Part shown: positions 45,189-54,955 of the stretch, piece by piece | How the letters are laid out: each line of letters opens with the position of its first letter | Numbering within the stretch: the stretch's first letter is position 1 | NCBI RefSeq assembly: GCF_900113705.1 | Contig: NZ_FOQI01000001.1 | Span: forward strand, 62,001 to 126,000 | DNA: 64,000 nucleotides | DNA from: Collimonas sp. OK307 | GTDB lineage: Bacteria > Pseudomonadota > Gammaproteobacteria > Burkholderiales > Burkholderiaceae_D | Direction of reading: 5' to 3' | Position numbers and translations under genes: made by a program | Notes under the pieces: generated by a model | Databases searched by the model: none | Seen by the model: only the letters and a program-made list of their open reading frames with translations | What the model was told of the DNA's origin: nothing

Positions 45189-46034
45189 ATGAAACCTCAC
45201 ATCACTGCGATGTCCGGAGCGATTCCGGCTGTGCCGTTGGCCGCAATCGCTCCGGGACAGCGCCCAACAATCTTCGTAACGGGCGCCGCGTCCGGGATAG
45301 GTCGCGCCTGCGCCGAACTGTTCGCCCGGCGCGGCTGGTTTGTCGGCTTGTACGATCTGAACGTGGATGGCGCGGCCGCAGTCGCCGCAACGCTGGGGCT
45401 GGGCAACACCGTCCACGGTGCACTCGATGTGAGTGATTCCGATGCGTGGGAGCGGGCGCTGGCCCATTTCTGGGCGCACAGCGGCCAGCGACTCGACGTA
45501 TTGCTCAATAATGCCGGCATCTTGACCGTCGGTGCGTTCGCAAGCGTGCCGCTGGCCAAGCACCGTGCCATGCTGGGTGTGAACGTGGAGGGCATGATCG
45601 CCGGCTGCCACCGCGCCTTTGGCTATCTGCGGCAGACCCCTAGTGCGCGAGTGATCAACATGGCCTCCGCCACGGCAATCTATGGCCAGCCGGAGTTGGT
45701 GACCTACTCGGCGTGCAAATTCGCCGTGCGCGGATTTACCGAAGGACTGGACCTTGAATGGAGCCGGATCGGCATCCGGGTCAGCGATATCTGGCCCAGT
45801 TTTGTCCGGACAGCGATGGCTGATGGCTTCGATCACATCGGCAGCGCTAAATCGCTAGGCATCCGGCTGACGCCTGCCGACGTCGCCGCCACTGTATGGA
45901 GATGTGCGACGACCCGGAGACTCATTCATAAGACCCATTGGACAGTCGGTCTTCAGGCCGGATTGCTGTCGCTCGGGACGCGTTTCGCGCCGACTGCACT
46001 CACGCGATGGATCGTCCAGAAATTGGCGCTGTGA
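45189..46034 (+). CDS. Short-chain dehydrogenase/reductase (SDR4)
   Basis: 281 aa. VTGAASGIGRACAELFARRG, LLNNAGIL, NMASATAIYGQPELVTYSACK. An Asp after strand 2 (YDLNVDG) suggests NAD(H) preference, unlike SDR1-3. Twenty-seven residues precede the Rossmann fold. It lies 21 nt after the CoA synthetase. Probably an alcohol dehydrogenase of the pathway. Confidence 0.9.
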   Translation: MKPHITAMSGAIPAVPLAAIAPGQRPTIFVTGAASGIGRACAELFARRGWFVGLYDLNVDGAAAVAATLGLGNTVHGALDVSDSDAWERALAHFWAHSGQRLDVLLNNAGILTVGAFASVPLAKHRAMLGVNVEGMIAGCHRAFGYLRQTPSARVINMASATAIYGQPELVTYSACKFAVRGFTEGLDLEWSRIGIRVSDIWPSFVRTAMADGFDHIGSAKSLGIRLTPADVAATVWRCATTRRLIHKTHWTVGLQAGLLSLGTRFAPTALTRWIVQKLAL

Positions 46035-46163
46035 CCCACCAATTCATCCGGGAAAAGGATTTTCAACAGCACACCAATGAGCAATTCATTGATGGTTGAT
46101 ATCGGTTGCCGGTCGTTTTGAATATAAAAAAAATTCATCAGATACATCAGGAGACAAAATAAA

Positions 46164-46868
46164 ATGCAAGCGAAAAAACTCATTACCTCTGTTGTCGCAG
46201 TGTTGCCAATTGCCTCGACGTTGTGTGGCGCAGCGTATGCCGACGATATTGACAATAATTCGGTCAGGATTGGATATGCCAAGGTTCGGTTCAATATTCA
46301 ATCTGGGGATCTGACTGGACCACCGGGAACGACGCCACCTGGTCTTAAGATCGGAGCTAAGGACTTAGACATCTTGGCTATTAGCTATGAGCGGCGTCTG
46401 TCCAGTAACTGGGCGGCTCAATTACAGGTAGGGATTCCTCCTATTCTTACAGCCGTTGGTGCAGGAGTTGCGACGCCCGTGGGAACAGTCGCGAAGGCGC
46501 GTATCTGGTTTCCGACCGCTATGGTGCGCTACACCTTCGTCGACTTTCCCGTCATCCGACCGTACGTGGGGATGGGCATGACCTACACTTTTTTCACTGA
46601 TCAGCGGTCAAGCCCCGCCTATACAAACGCATTTCAAGGTAGCAGCAGCGCTATCAACTTGAAAAGTGCTTTAGGACCTTATGCAAGGGTAGGTTTTGAG
46701 TATCCGATTGACCAGCAATGGTGCATCAATATGGAGTACTCCACGTTTCGCCTAAAAACCTCGGCGACTGTTGTCACACAGACGCCGGGTATTGGTGCGA
46801 TCGCCCGGCAAGTCGCTATCAAGGACTCTCCGCACATATTCGGCTTAACCATCGGTTATAAATTCTGA
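46164..46868 (+). CDS. ompW: Outer-membrane OmpW-family protein
   Basis: 234 aa. Signal to about residue 26 (CGAAYADD). Alternating beta-strand pattern with ISYERRLSSNWAAQLQVGIP and a closing FGLTIGYKF ending in Phe, as outer-membrane barrels do. OmpW/AlkL proteins form 8-stranded channels that admit hydrophobic molecules. Its place inside the operon is a strong hint that the substrate is hydrophobic. AGGAG ribosome site. Confidence 0.9.
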   Translation: MQAKKLITSVVAVLPIASTLCGAAYADDIDNNSVRIGYAKVRFNIQSGDLTGPPGTTPPGLKIGAKDLDILAISYERRLSSNWAAQLQVGIPPILTAVGAGVATPVGTVAKARIWFPTAMVRYTFVDFPVIRPYVGMGMTYTFFTDQRSSPAYTNAFQGSSSAINLKSALGPYARVGFEYPIDQQWCINMEYSTFRLKTSATVVTQTPGIGAIARQVAIKDSPHIFGLTIGYKF

Positions 46869-46912
46869 CGTATAGCCAGTTTATTTTTTTAAACCTTCAA
46901 CCGGACAGTAGC

Positions 46913-48517
46913 ATGACCAAGATTGCATTCGACTTCGATTGGCTGGTGATCGGCTCGGGCTTCGGCGGTAGCGTGTCGGCGTTGCGTTTGGCGGAAAAGG
47001 GCTATCGCGTCGGCGTGTTCGAGCGCGGCCGACGCTTTCAAGACGAAGATCTGCCTAAGTCGACGTGGCAACTGCACAAGTTTTTGTGGGCTCCCGCTAT
47101 AGGCTTAAGGGGTGTCATGCGCATGAAAGTCTTCCGGCATGTCTTTTTTCCAAGTCAATCCGGTGTCGGCGGTGGGAGCACTGTGTACGGCGGTGTACTG
47201 TACCGTGCCCGCCCAGAGTTTTTCGCAAACGCGCAATGGCGTGAACTCGGTAACTGGGACGGGTTATTGCAGCCGCACTACGATACGGCCGAACGCATGC
47301 TTGGCGTCAAGACTGTCCCATTCGACTCAACCAATCAACAACTGGCGCGGGATATGGCGCGACATTTCGGGAGCGAAGAGAGATTTTCCCGCTCTCCAAC
47401 CGGGGTGTTTTTCGGAGAGCCCGGCAAGACGGTCAAGGATCCCTATTTTGGAGGTGAAGGTCCTGACCGTACCGGATGCACGCGGTGTGGCGCCTGCATG
47501 GTCGGTTGTCGTGTAGGTGCTGTGAATTCACTGTTGAAGAACTACCTGTGGTTTGCAGAAAAACGCGGAGCACGGATCCTGGCTGAGCGTGAGGTCGTTG
47601 ATGTACGTCCCTTGGGAGCTCCCGATGGCAGTGAAGGCTATCACGTGACCACGCAGCGTCCCGGCGCTTGGTTCGCCCGGAATCGCCAGACCCATACTGC
47701 GCACGGATTGGTTTTCGCGGGTGGGGCGCTGGGTACCAACGAATTGCTGGCCAACTGCAAACTGGGCGGCTCGCTACCCCGCGTCAGTGACCGTCTCGGC
47801 GAATTGGTGCGTACCAACAGCGAGTCGGTTCTGAACGTGCGTTTACCCAAGGATATCAAGACGTGGAACGATGTCACTGCCAGCAGCAGTGTGCATGTCG
47901 ATCAGAACACCCATATAGAGTTTCTCACCTACGGTCGCAACGCCGACTTCATGAGCCTGATGTACACGGTGTTGGTTGGCAACGGAGGGCGCTTGACCCG
48001 GCCATTAAAATGGTTGACCAACATTGCATTGCACCCTGTGAACTGGCTCAAGACAGTATGGCCGGTGGGCTGGAGTCGGCATATGGTGACACTGCTGGTG
48101 ATGCAGACGCTAGACAACGCGATCGCGCTGCGTCCCAGGAAGCGTTGGTTGGGGCGGGGCTACCGCCTCGTTACCCAGCAGAATCGCGACAAACCAACCC
48201 CGACTTACATCGAAGTGGCTAACAAAGCTGCTCAGTGGCTGGCCCGACATACAGGTGGTATTGCCCAAAGCAACGTGCTGGAGGCGCTGGCCGACATTCC
48301 GACCACCGCCCATGTGCTGGGCGGTGCCGTTATTGGGCTCGATGCCTCAGCCGGCGTGATTGATCGGCATTTGCGGGTATTTGGCTACCAGAACATGCTG
48401 GTCTGCGACGGTGCCGCGATGCCGGCCAACCCCGGTGTCAATCCGGCGCTGACTATCACCGCGTTGGCAGAGTATGCAATGGCGCAGATTCCGACTGTGG
48501 GGCAGGGGACATTTTAG
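46913..48517 (+). CDS. GMC-type FAD oxidoreductase, cholesterol-oxidase-like (GMC1)
   Basis: 534 aa. FAD site VIGSGFGGSVSALRLAEKGY; a Cys-rich segment CTRCGACMVGC (CxxCxxCxxxC) near residue 190 suggests an iron-sulfur cluster in this subgroup. C-terminal PTTAHVLGGAVIG and NPGVNPALTITALAE. No signal. It probably oxidises a secondary alcohol. Paralogue of GMC2 at 53180. Confidence 0.9.
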   Translation: MTKIAFDFDWLVIGSGFGGSVSALRLAEKGYRVGVFERGRRFQDEDLPKSTWQLHKFLWAPAIGLRGVMRMKVFRHVFFPSQSGVGGGSTVYGGVLYRARPEFFANAQWRELGNWDGLLQPHYDTAERMLGVKTVPFDSTNQQLARDMARHFGSEERFSRSPTGVFFGEPGKTVKDPYFGGEGPDRTGCTRCGACMVGCRVGAVNSLLKNYLWFAEKRGARILAEREVVDVRPLGAPDGSEGYHVTTQRPGAWFARNRQTHTAHGLVFAGGALGTNELLANCKLGGSLPRVSDRLGELVRTNSESVLNVRLPKDIKTWNDVTASSSVHVDQNTHIEFLTYGRNADFMSLMYTVLVGNGGRLTRPLKWLTNIALHPVNWLKTVWPVGWSRHMVTLLVMQTLDNAIALRPRKRWLGRGYRLVTQQNRDKPTPTYIEVANKAAQWLARHTGGIAQSNVLEALADIPTTAHVLGGAVIGLDASAGVIDRHLRVFGYQNMLVCDGAAMPANPGVNPALTITALAEYAMAQIPTVGQGTF

Positions 48518-48617
48518 GGAACAGATCACGGCCCGTCCCGGCGTACGAGTACACTGGGAGCATGGCGCCGCGCTCGACAACATCCGCATCTATGGAAATC
48601 GAACACTGGAGAATAGA

Positions 48618-49622
48618 ATGAAGGCATTCGTAATTGACCGATATGGCAGCAGCAACGTAGTTCGCGCGAGCGAGATGCCGGAGCCGGAACTGCGCGACGA
48701 TGATGTGCTGGTCCAAATTCATGCCGCCAGCGTCAATCCGCTGGATCTGAAAATACGCAGCGGCGCGCTCAAATTAGTACTGCCTTACCGCTTGCCGCTG
48801 ATACTCGGGAATGATCTGGCCGGGGTCGTTGTCCGTGTGGGCGCGCGCGTGCGAAGTTTCAAGCCGGGTGACGAAGTGTATACGCGACCGGGGCAGGACC
48901 GAATCGGCGCTTTCGCCGAATACATTGCAGTTCGCGAGGATACGCTGGCGCTCAAGCCGGCGACACTCAATATGGAAGACGCCGCATCCATTCCGCTGGT
49001 CGGCTTGACGGGATGGCAGGCGCTGATCGAGAAGGCGAACCTGAAGAAGGGGCAGAAAGTGCTGATCCACGCGGGCTCCGGTGGCGTCGGCACTTTTGCC
49101 ATTCAGCTAGCGAAACATCTGGGGGCGTACATCGCTACCACTACCAGTGCCGCGAACCGCGATTGGGTCAAGCGCTTGGGCGCCGATGTCGTCATCGACT
49201 ACAAACATACAGATTTTGAGGCCGTGCTCCATGACTACGACGTCGTGCTGGACACGCAGGGCGGTGCAACCCTGATGAAATCAATCAGTGTGCTCAAGCC
49301 TGGTGGTAAGTTGATTTCGATTTCCGGCCCTCCGGATCCAGATTTTGCCAGAGCGAGCGGCGCGCCATGGTTCGTCAGAGTGGCCATGGGCATGCTCAGT
49401 TATCGGATCAGAAAACTGGCAAAACGCCATCAAGTCAGCTATGTCTTTTTGTTTATGAGCGCCAATGGCGAGCAACTGCAGCAAATCGCTGAACTGATAG
49501 ATGCCGGGACCATCCGCGCCGTGGTGGACAAGATCTTTCCGTTCGCCTCCACCCCGGAAGCGCTGGACTATGTTGAGACGGGCCGTGCCAAAGGCAAGGT
49601 CGTGATCAAGGTGTGTGCTTAG
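48618..49622 (+). CDS. Zinc-less NADP-dependent reductase (MDR3)
   Basis: 334 aa. Starts MKAFVIDRYGSSNVVRASEM at 48618. Loop HAGSGGVGTFAIQLAKHLGA. More distant from MDR1/2 than they are from each other, though it shares their frame (PVIDK-type ends as AVVDKIFPF). Third MDR of the region. 101 nt after GMC1. Confidence 0.88.
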   Translation: MKAFVIDRYGSSNVVRASEMPEPELRDDDVLVQIHAASVNPLDLKIRSGALKLVLPYRLPLILGNDLAGVVVRVGARVRSFKPGDEVYTRPGQDRIGAFAEYIAVREDTLALKPATLNMEDAASIPLVGLTGWQALIEKANLKKGQKVLIHAGSGGVGTFAIQLAKHLGAYIATTTSAANRDWVKRLGADVVIDYKHTDFEAVLHDYDVVLDTQGGATLMKSISVLKPGGKLISISGPPDPDFARASGAPWFVRVAMGMLSYRIRKLAKRHQVSYVFLFMSANGEQLQQIAELIDAGTIRAVVDKIFPFASTPEALDYVETGRAKGKVVIKVCA

Positions 49623-49684
49623 CAGGAGGCTGCATCGAAGAGCGCAGTAACGTTACGGGCAACCGCATTATGGGGAACAGATTC

Positions 49685-50407
49685 ATGCAAGAGAATGGGC
49701 AGCTAAAAACGCCTGAAGACATTAAGGTCATCGCCTTCGATGTATTTGGAACGGTGGTTGATTGGCATAAGAGCATCATGCGGGAAATTTGCCTGATGAA
49801 TCTGGATGTCGACCCCGACAAATTCGCACTGGCGTGGCGGGCCGGCTATATGCCGGCCATGCAACAGGTGATGTCCGGAGAGCTTGGTTGGACGTCGATC
49901 GACGATCTTCACAGAATGATACTGGATGATCTTCTTGCGAAATTCAACGTAACGCACTTAAGGGAGGATCAAAAGCGACATTTGAATAAGGCCTGGCATC
50001 GACTTGAGGCCTGGCCGGACACGGTGACGGGACTGCGGCGGCTGAAATCGCAATACACGATTTGCACCTTATCGAACGGCAATATTGGATTACTCGCCAA
50101 TATGGCCAAACATGCCTCCTTGCCATGGGACTGTATCCTTTCGGCCGAAGTATTTCATAAGTACAAGCCAGACCCGGCGACTTACCTGGGCGTAGCGAAT
50201 ATATTCGATGTCGAGCCAGGCGAGGTGATGTTGGTCGCGGCCCATCAAGATGATTTGGCGCATGCCCGCGCGTGCGGATTGAAGACCGCCTACATCGAAA
50301 GGCCGCTGGAATATGGTCCTTCTCAAATCAAGGATGTGTCTCCGCACGCCAGCAACACGCTTCATGCAAAGGATCTGGTGGAGCTTGCGAGTGTTCTCAA
50401 TTGTTGA
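49685..50407 (+). CDS. HAD-superfamily hydrolase, haloacid-dehalogenase type
   Basis: 240 aa. The nucleophile Asp19 is in FDVFGTVVDW; CTLSNGN gives motif II, KPDPATY motif III, and DDLAHARACGLKTAYI motif IV. This is the 2-haloacid dehalogenase subgroup layout; true dehalogenation is not implied. Start chosen at 49685; 49670 is also possible. Last gene of the plus-strand operon. Confidence 0.86.
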   Translation: MQENGQLKTPEDIKVIAFDVFGTVVDWHKSIMREICLMNLDVDPDKFALAWRAGYMPAMQQVMSGELGWTSIDDLHRMILDDLLAKFNVTHLREDQKRHLNKAWHRLEAWPDTVTGLRRLKSQYTICTLSNGNIGLLANMAKHASLPWDCILSAEVFHKYKPDPATYLGVANIFDVEPGEVMLVAAHQDDLAHARACGLKTAYIERPLEYGPSQIKDVSPHASNTLHAKDLVELASVLNC

Positions 50408-50578
50408 GCGAGCAACTGGACAAATTAGTCGGGATCTGCGGTTTGCCGATCTGACTCTTCCAAAATAAATTGAACCGCTCAGCGGCAAGGATAACCGGCA
50501 TGGTCTGCCCTGCAGCTTCCGGCACCATCAGAACAGATACTTATATCCCAAGTCGAGAAATCATCTTCGATGATCTCT

Positions 50579-50959
50579 TTAGTGCTCTTGCTTTTTGCTA
50601 GGCTGCAAGTATTCCGTCAATCCTTGGAACCACATCACCTCAACAAAGTCGCCGCTGATTGTGAGGTCTTCTTTATGCAACGCTGCCAAAAAGGCTTCTT
50701 TGCTATCCTTTGCGGAAAGTGTCGCAAAACCCCTGGCAGCATCTCTGAAGGACATGGTGAAATTTGGTGCCTTGGTAATTCCGGCGACAGAACTCACTGC
50801 GCCGTTCTCTATGATGAAATAACGACCAATCCCTCCAAGAGTTCTTATCTGGAATATCAGCTTCTTGCCCTGTACATACTTGGCGCACGCCGGGTTATTT
50901 CTGACAGCTCTCTGCAGTAACTTCGTTAGGACCCACAGTAAAAATTTGAACTTTAGCAT
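50579..50959 (-). CDS. SCP2 sterol-binding-domain protein
   Basis: 126 aa. GKKLIFQIRTLGGIGRYFII, NFTMSFRDAARGFATL and GDFVEVMWFQGLTEYLQP follow the SCP2 fold. Such proteins bind lipids or acyl-CoA in a hydrophobic tunnel. It converges on the HAD gene and precedes nothing on its strand. A fragment of a second copy remains at 35171. It supports a hydrophobic substrate. Confidence 0.85.
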   Translation of the reverse strand: MLKFKFLLWVLTKLLQRAVRNNPACAKYVQGKKLIFQIRTLGGIGRYFIIENGAVSSVAGITKAPNFTMSFRDAARGFATLSAKDSKEAFLAALHKEDLTISGDFVEVMWFQGLTEYLQPSKKQEH

Positions 50960-51025
50960 GATTGTTTTTTCCTAATCCACGTGCTATTAAAATGACTTGA
51001 GCAAGGTTTTGTACATTTCTCGGTA

Positions 51026-51871
51026 TTACTCTTCGAGAAACTGAATGGCGTGTCTTAAGAAGCGTTCAGGGTACTGGAATTGAGCCGCATGGCCAGCATC
51101 GGGATAAATGAATAACTGCGCATTCGGAATGTTCTGGGCCATGTGCCAGGAATTAATTGTCGGAACCATCACGTCGTTCACGCCGTTAAGGATGAACGTC
51201 GGCTGCTTGATTTCGCGCAAGTGAGCGAATGGCTCTTTGGGATCGAGTTTCGGCAAGTAGTACATGTTTGCCTCAATCTGAGCCTGTATTACTTCCGGGG
51301 AACTGGGAGGGTCTTGGTCTGCACGTTGATGACGGCGGGTCCAGAAGTCGCGCCCGGCCTTTTGCGCGGCCTCGGACCGACCAAAGAACAAGAACAAGAA
51401 ATCCTCCACGGTCGGGACTGGGCGCGGAGCGGCCTCCAGCACACCCGGATCTGAATCCGGATTTCCGCCACGGGGACCGGTGCCGAGCAGCATGAGTTTG
51501 CGGACCAGATCAGGATGACGTCGCGTCAGGTCCTGAGCCTGAAAGCCACCCAGGGAGAAACCTAAAACATCGACCTTGCGCAGACCGAGTGCTCGTATGA
51601 CCGCTGCTGCGTCGTCGGCCATATGCTCCATTCGAGTGCGGGGCTTGCCGGAAGAGGATGCAATGCCTCGACCGTTATAGAGGATCACTTCGCGTCCTGC
51701 CGCCAGGCCGTCTGTCATGAGGGGATCCCAGTGATCCATGCCTCCGCGAAAATGTTGAAGAAAGAATAGCGGCGGCTGTCCTGTAGTACTGTTGCCCCAG
51801 CGGCGATAGGCGAATTTATCTCCATCCACTTCTACGAAGTGGGTTGGGGCGGTGAGGTGGGTATCGTTCAT
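51026..51871 (-). CDS. Alpha/beta hydrolase (cytoplasmic)
   Basis: 281 aa from ATG 51871 with GGAAG; homologues start here, the in-frame start at 51967 adds a non-homologous leader. FLQHFRGGMDHWDP oxyanion region; Ser106 in GFSLGGFQAQDL; likely His in YPDAGHAAQF. No signal. It resembles the next gene upstream on the strand (51982) in sequence but that one is exported. Confidence 0.9.
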   Translation of the reverse strand: MNDTHLTAPTHFVEVDGDKFAYRRWGNSTTGQPPLFFLQHFRGGMDHWDPLMTDGLAAGREVILYNGRGIASSSGKPRTRMEHMADDAAAVIRALGLRKVDVLGFSLGGFQAQDLTRRHPDLVRKLMLLGTGPRGGNPDSDPGVLEAAPRPVPTVEDFLFLFFGRSEAAQKAGRDFWTRRHQRADQDPPSSPEVIQAQIEANMYYLPKLDPKEPFAHLREIKQPTFILNGVNDVMVPTINSWHMAQNIPNAQLFIYPDAGHAAQFQYPERFLRHAIQFLEE

Positions 51872-51981
51872 GTTCTGATCTTCCTGTTGGTAACGGTAAG
51901 CATTGATATGAGAGCCATTGTTATTGTTGCGCGACGAGATCTCTGGCTGAAACGGCGTTTGTCCCATCGGGCCTCAGAGTC

Positions 51982-53007
51982 CTATCGCGCAAGAAATTCG
52001 AGTGCCGCAAGCACGAATTCCTCATGGAACTGAAACACCCCGCCATGGCCTGCGTCGGGATAGATGACGAGAGTGCTGTTCGGAAGCCGCCGAGCCAAGT
52101 CATGCGTATTTGTGGTTGGGACCATTCGATCATTGTCGCCATTGACGATGAGGACGGGGTTCTTGACCACTGATAGATCAGCAGGCTCTTTTTGCCCCCA
52201 GGCCTTCAACGCCTGTAACTGCGCGAAGTACGCGCTAAATGTGATCTCTTTGTCACGGTTCTCCGTGCGTTCCTTCAACCGCGCCAGAAACGCCTTGCCG
52301 GCCGCGATGCCGTTGGGAGTGCGGGTGAAGAACAGGTATTGTTTCGGATCCTGGAACGTAATGAGGCCGTGGAGAAGTTCGAAATTCGACACTCCGGAGA
52401 CATCACTGATGCCCTTACCGCCGGCCGGCCCAGTTCCCGCGAGTATCATTTTGCGGACGAGTTGCGGATCTTTCAACACAATTTCCTGGGAAATCATTCC
52501 ACCCATCGAAAAGCCGAAGAGGTCAACTTGGTTGAATCCCATCGCTTTGATGAAGGTGGTGGCATCGTCTGCCATTTGCTCTATCGTTTTGGGTGATGCG
52601 CCGCTCGATGCTCCGACGCCTCGGTTATCGAAAACGACTACGTGATGCTTCGCAGCAATGCCGTCCACGACTCGGGGGTCCCAGTTGTCCAGGACGGCAG
52701 CCAAGTGGCCAAGAAACACTACTGGCGTACCGCCATTTTGCTTTCCTAGCTCCCGGTATGCGAATTCAACTCCACCAGCAGAGATGAATTGCGTTGGCAC
52801 GGTTTTCCAGTTGACCTCCAACGCTTGTTCGATCGGCGGTTTGCTGATCTTCGCGCTGTCGAGTGAATCATTGCTTGCGCCAACCACCGCTAAATTGCTA
52901 TCGGGTGAACCGTTACTTGCACCCGCAGCCTGTGAAATGAATGGTGTGGCCAGGGTGAGTGCCAGTACGCTTGCTTTCAATAAATGACGCTTCAGTAAAT
53001 AACGCAT
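51982..53007 (-). CDS. Alpha/beta hydrolase (exported)
   Basis: 341 aa with a Sec signal (SVLALTLATPFISQAAG). GFSMGGMISQE holds the Ser, YPDAGHGGVF the His. Paralogue of the 51026 gene (FLGHLAAVLDNWDP aligns with FLQHFRGGMDHWDP). A periplasmic version next to a cytoplasmic one suggests two-step hydrolysis or protection. It lies 110 nt upstream on the same strand. Confidence 0.9.
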   Translation of the reverse strand: MRYLLKRHLLKASVLALTLATPFISQAAGASNGSPDSNLAVVGASNDSLDSAKISKPPIEQALEVNWKTVPTQFISAGGVEFAYRELGKQNGGTPVVFLGHLAAVLDNWDPRVVDGIAAKHHVVVFDNRGVGASSGASPKTIEQMADDATTFIKAMGFNQVDLFGFSMGGMISQEIVLKDPQLVRKMILAGTGPAGGKGISDVSGVSNFELLHGLITFQDPKQYLFFTRTPNGIAAGKAFLARLKERTENRDKEITFSAYFAQLQALKAWGQKEPADLSVVKNPVLIVNGDNDRMVPTTNTHDLARRLPNSTLVIYPDAGHGGVFQFHEEFVLAALEFLAR

Positions 53008-53179
53008 TGCATGGATCTCCAGAGTTTAAAATTTCTCGATGTGTTACTGCGGCTCCTGCCGCAAGACACCTTGGACAAAAGGTCCGCGCCTTATTACGCG
53101 AACCTGGAATGGCGCCTGCGCCGCGCGCCGTGAAGTCGGCATACTGGGCAGGCGCGACGGCTGATTCAACAGATTGATG

Positions 53180-54832
53180 TCAGGCGAACGAGGCTTGGCC
53201 ATGGCGAATTCTCAAAGGAGTGGTTTCAAGGACGGCTTTTGCTGGAACGTGGGACATCGCGTGCTCGGTCAGCGCCGTGATGGTCAGGCTAGGGTTCACA
53301 CCTAGGTTGGCGCTGAGCATGGAGCCGTCGCAAACCAACATGTTCTGGTAGCCGAAGACGCGGTTTTGCACGTCGATCACGCCGCGCTCTGGAGAGTCAG
53401 CCATCGCGCAGCCGCCAATGCAGTGCGCCGTGGTCGGAATGTTGAACAGGATCTCTGTCAACAAGGTCAAGGGAGTGCCGCCAAGTGCTTTGGCACCTTT
53501 TTCGACAAACGCATTCGCGTCGGGGAGATACGCGGGAAGCGGCGCGCCTTCCGTGCATAGCAGCTTGCTGAACGGCCAGTACCAGCGACGCTTGAGCCGC
53601 AGGTCGATGTAGCCATCCAATGTTTGCATCACCACCAACAGCATGGTCTGGCGCGCAAAGCCGATCGGGTTGTGCGCACGCAGCGCCTTCAACGGATGGC
53701 TCAGCAAAGTCCACAGCCAAATGAGAATGCGGCTCCAGCCGGCGCGTCCGCCGGTCAGCAGGGTCATCATCATCCCCGTCGCATCCGAGCCCTCGGGATA
53801 GCGTACTACCCCGATGTGGGTGTGCTCATCGATGTAGATGGCGGCGCCGCCAGCAACGCCTGGCGACATGCTCATGTCGTTCCCGGGAAAACGCACGCCA
53901 ATGAGGGACTCTGCGTTGGTACGAACGCGATTGCCGAGATCGTCGCTGATGCGCGGCAGCGAACCGCGCTGCTTGAGCCGGAACAAGAGTTCGACCGTTC
54001 CCAATGATGAAGCAGCGAAGACCACGCTGCGGCACCGAAAGCTGCGCCGTTGCTTGTTGAACACGGCGGTGGAGCATTCGGTGTGAACCTCGTAACCGTC
54101 GCTGCCGTCCAGCTTGCCATTGAGAGGGCGCACGTCCACCACCTTCGTCTCAGCAAAGACCTGAGCGCCACGCTTTTCAGCGAAGTAGAGGTAGTTTTTG
54201 TCCAGCGTGTTCTTGGCGTTGTGCTTGCAACCTACCATGCAGCCGCCACAGCCAACGCAAGTGCCACGCTCAGGGCCTTCGCCGCCGAAGTAGGGGTCTG
54301 GGTAGGTCTTGCCGCCAGCTTCTCCCTCTGGTGCAAAGAAGGTGCCCACGCGGCCACTGTAGTAGGTGTCGCCCACGCCGTATATGTCTGCCATCCTCTT
54401 GAGCCGAAAGTCGGCCTCGCCCAGCAGCTTATTGGCGGTAACACCCAGCATGCGCTCCGCGGTGGTGTAGTGCTGTGGCATGATGCGACTCCAGTCCTTC
54501 AGGCCGGCCCAAGAACCCTGGCCCCACACTTTGAGAGATGGAACGAGCAGGGCGTTGGCGTAGGTGATGGAGCCGCCGCCAACCGCGTTGCCGCACAAAA
54601 CCATCATGTGGCGGAACAGCCGCAAGTTATAGAAGCCGAACATCCGCACACCCGGTCGCCAGATCCAGCGCCGCGCATCCCAGTTGGACTTGGGAAAATC
54701 CGTTGCGTTCCAGCGCCGCCCCATCTCCATGACGCCGACGGAGTAGCCCTTTTCGGTAAGGCGGCACGCTGATACGCTGCCGCCGAAACCCGAACCGATG
54801 ACGATGTAGTCGAAGTCGTAGGAAGCATTCAT
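53180..54832 (-). CDS. GMC-type FAD oxidoreductase, cholesterol-oxidase-like (GMC2)
   Basis: 550 aa. VIGSGFGGSVSACRLTEKGY, the cysteine set CVGCGGCMVGC (CxxCxxCxxxC) near 190, and IPTTAHCIGGCAMADSPERG near the end. Similar to GMC1 along its length. Follows the ene-reductase gene by 120 nt on the same strand, so dehydrogenation and enone reduction are physically linked. Confidence 0.92.
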   Translation of the reverse strand: MNASYDFDYIVIGSGFGGSVSACRLTEKGYSVGVMEMGRRWNATDFPKSNWDARRWIWRPGVRMFGFYNLRLFRHMMVLCGNAVGGGSITYANALLVPSLKVWGQGSWAGLKDWSRIMPQHYTTAERMLGVTANKLLGEADFRLKRMADIYGVGDTYYSGRVGTFFAPEGEAGGKTYPDPYFGGEGPERGTCVGCGGCMVGCKHNAKNTLDKNYLYFAEKRGAQVFAETKVVDVRPLNGKLDGSDGYEVHTECSTAVFNKQRRSFRCRSVVFAASSLGTVELLFRLKQRGSLPRISDDLGNRVRTNAESLIGVRFPGNDMSMSPGVAGGAAIYIDEHTHIGVVRYPEGSDATGMMMTLLTGGRAGWSRILIWLWTLLSHPLKALRAHNPIGFARQTMLLVVMQTLDGYIDLRLKRRWYWPFSKLLCTEGAPLPAYLPDANAFVEKGAKALGGTPLTLLTEILFNIPTTAHCIGGCAMADSPERGVIDVQNRVFGYQNMLVCDGSMLSANLGVNPSLTITALTEHAMSHVPAKAVLETTPLRIRHGQASFA

Positions 54833-54955
54833 TGCGAGTTCCTCGGGGCTGCGCCGGTGGTACTCTTTATTCGCGCATACGTATGCAGGATGTACATGGT
54901 TTGTCTCCGTTTGATTTTTTTTATTAGGCGTGAAAAACCGCCTCTCATAATTCGC

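Noticed and set aside
44265-45836. 523-codon minus-strand ORF
   Set aside because: Antisense to the acyl-CoA synthetase and SDR4; no family motifs.
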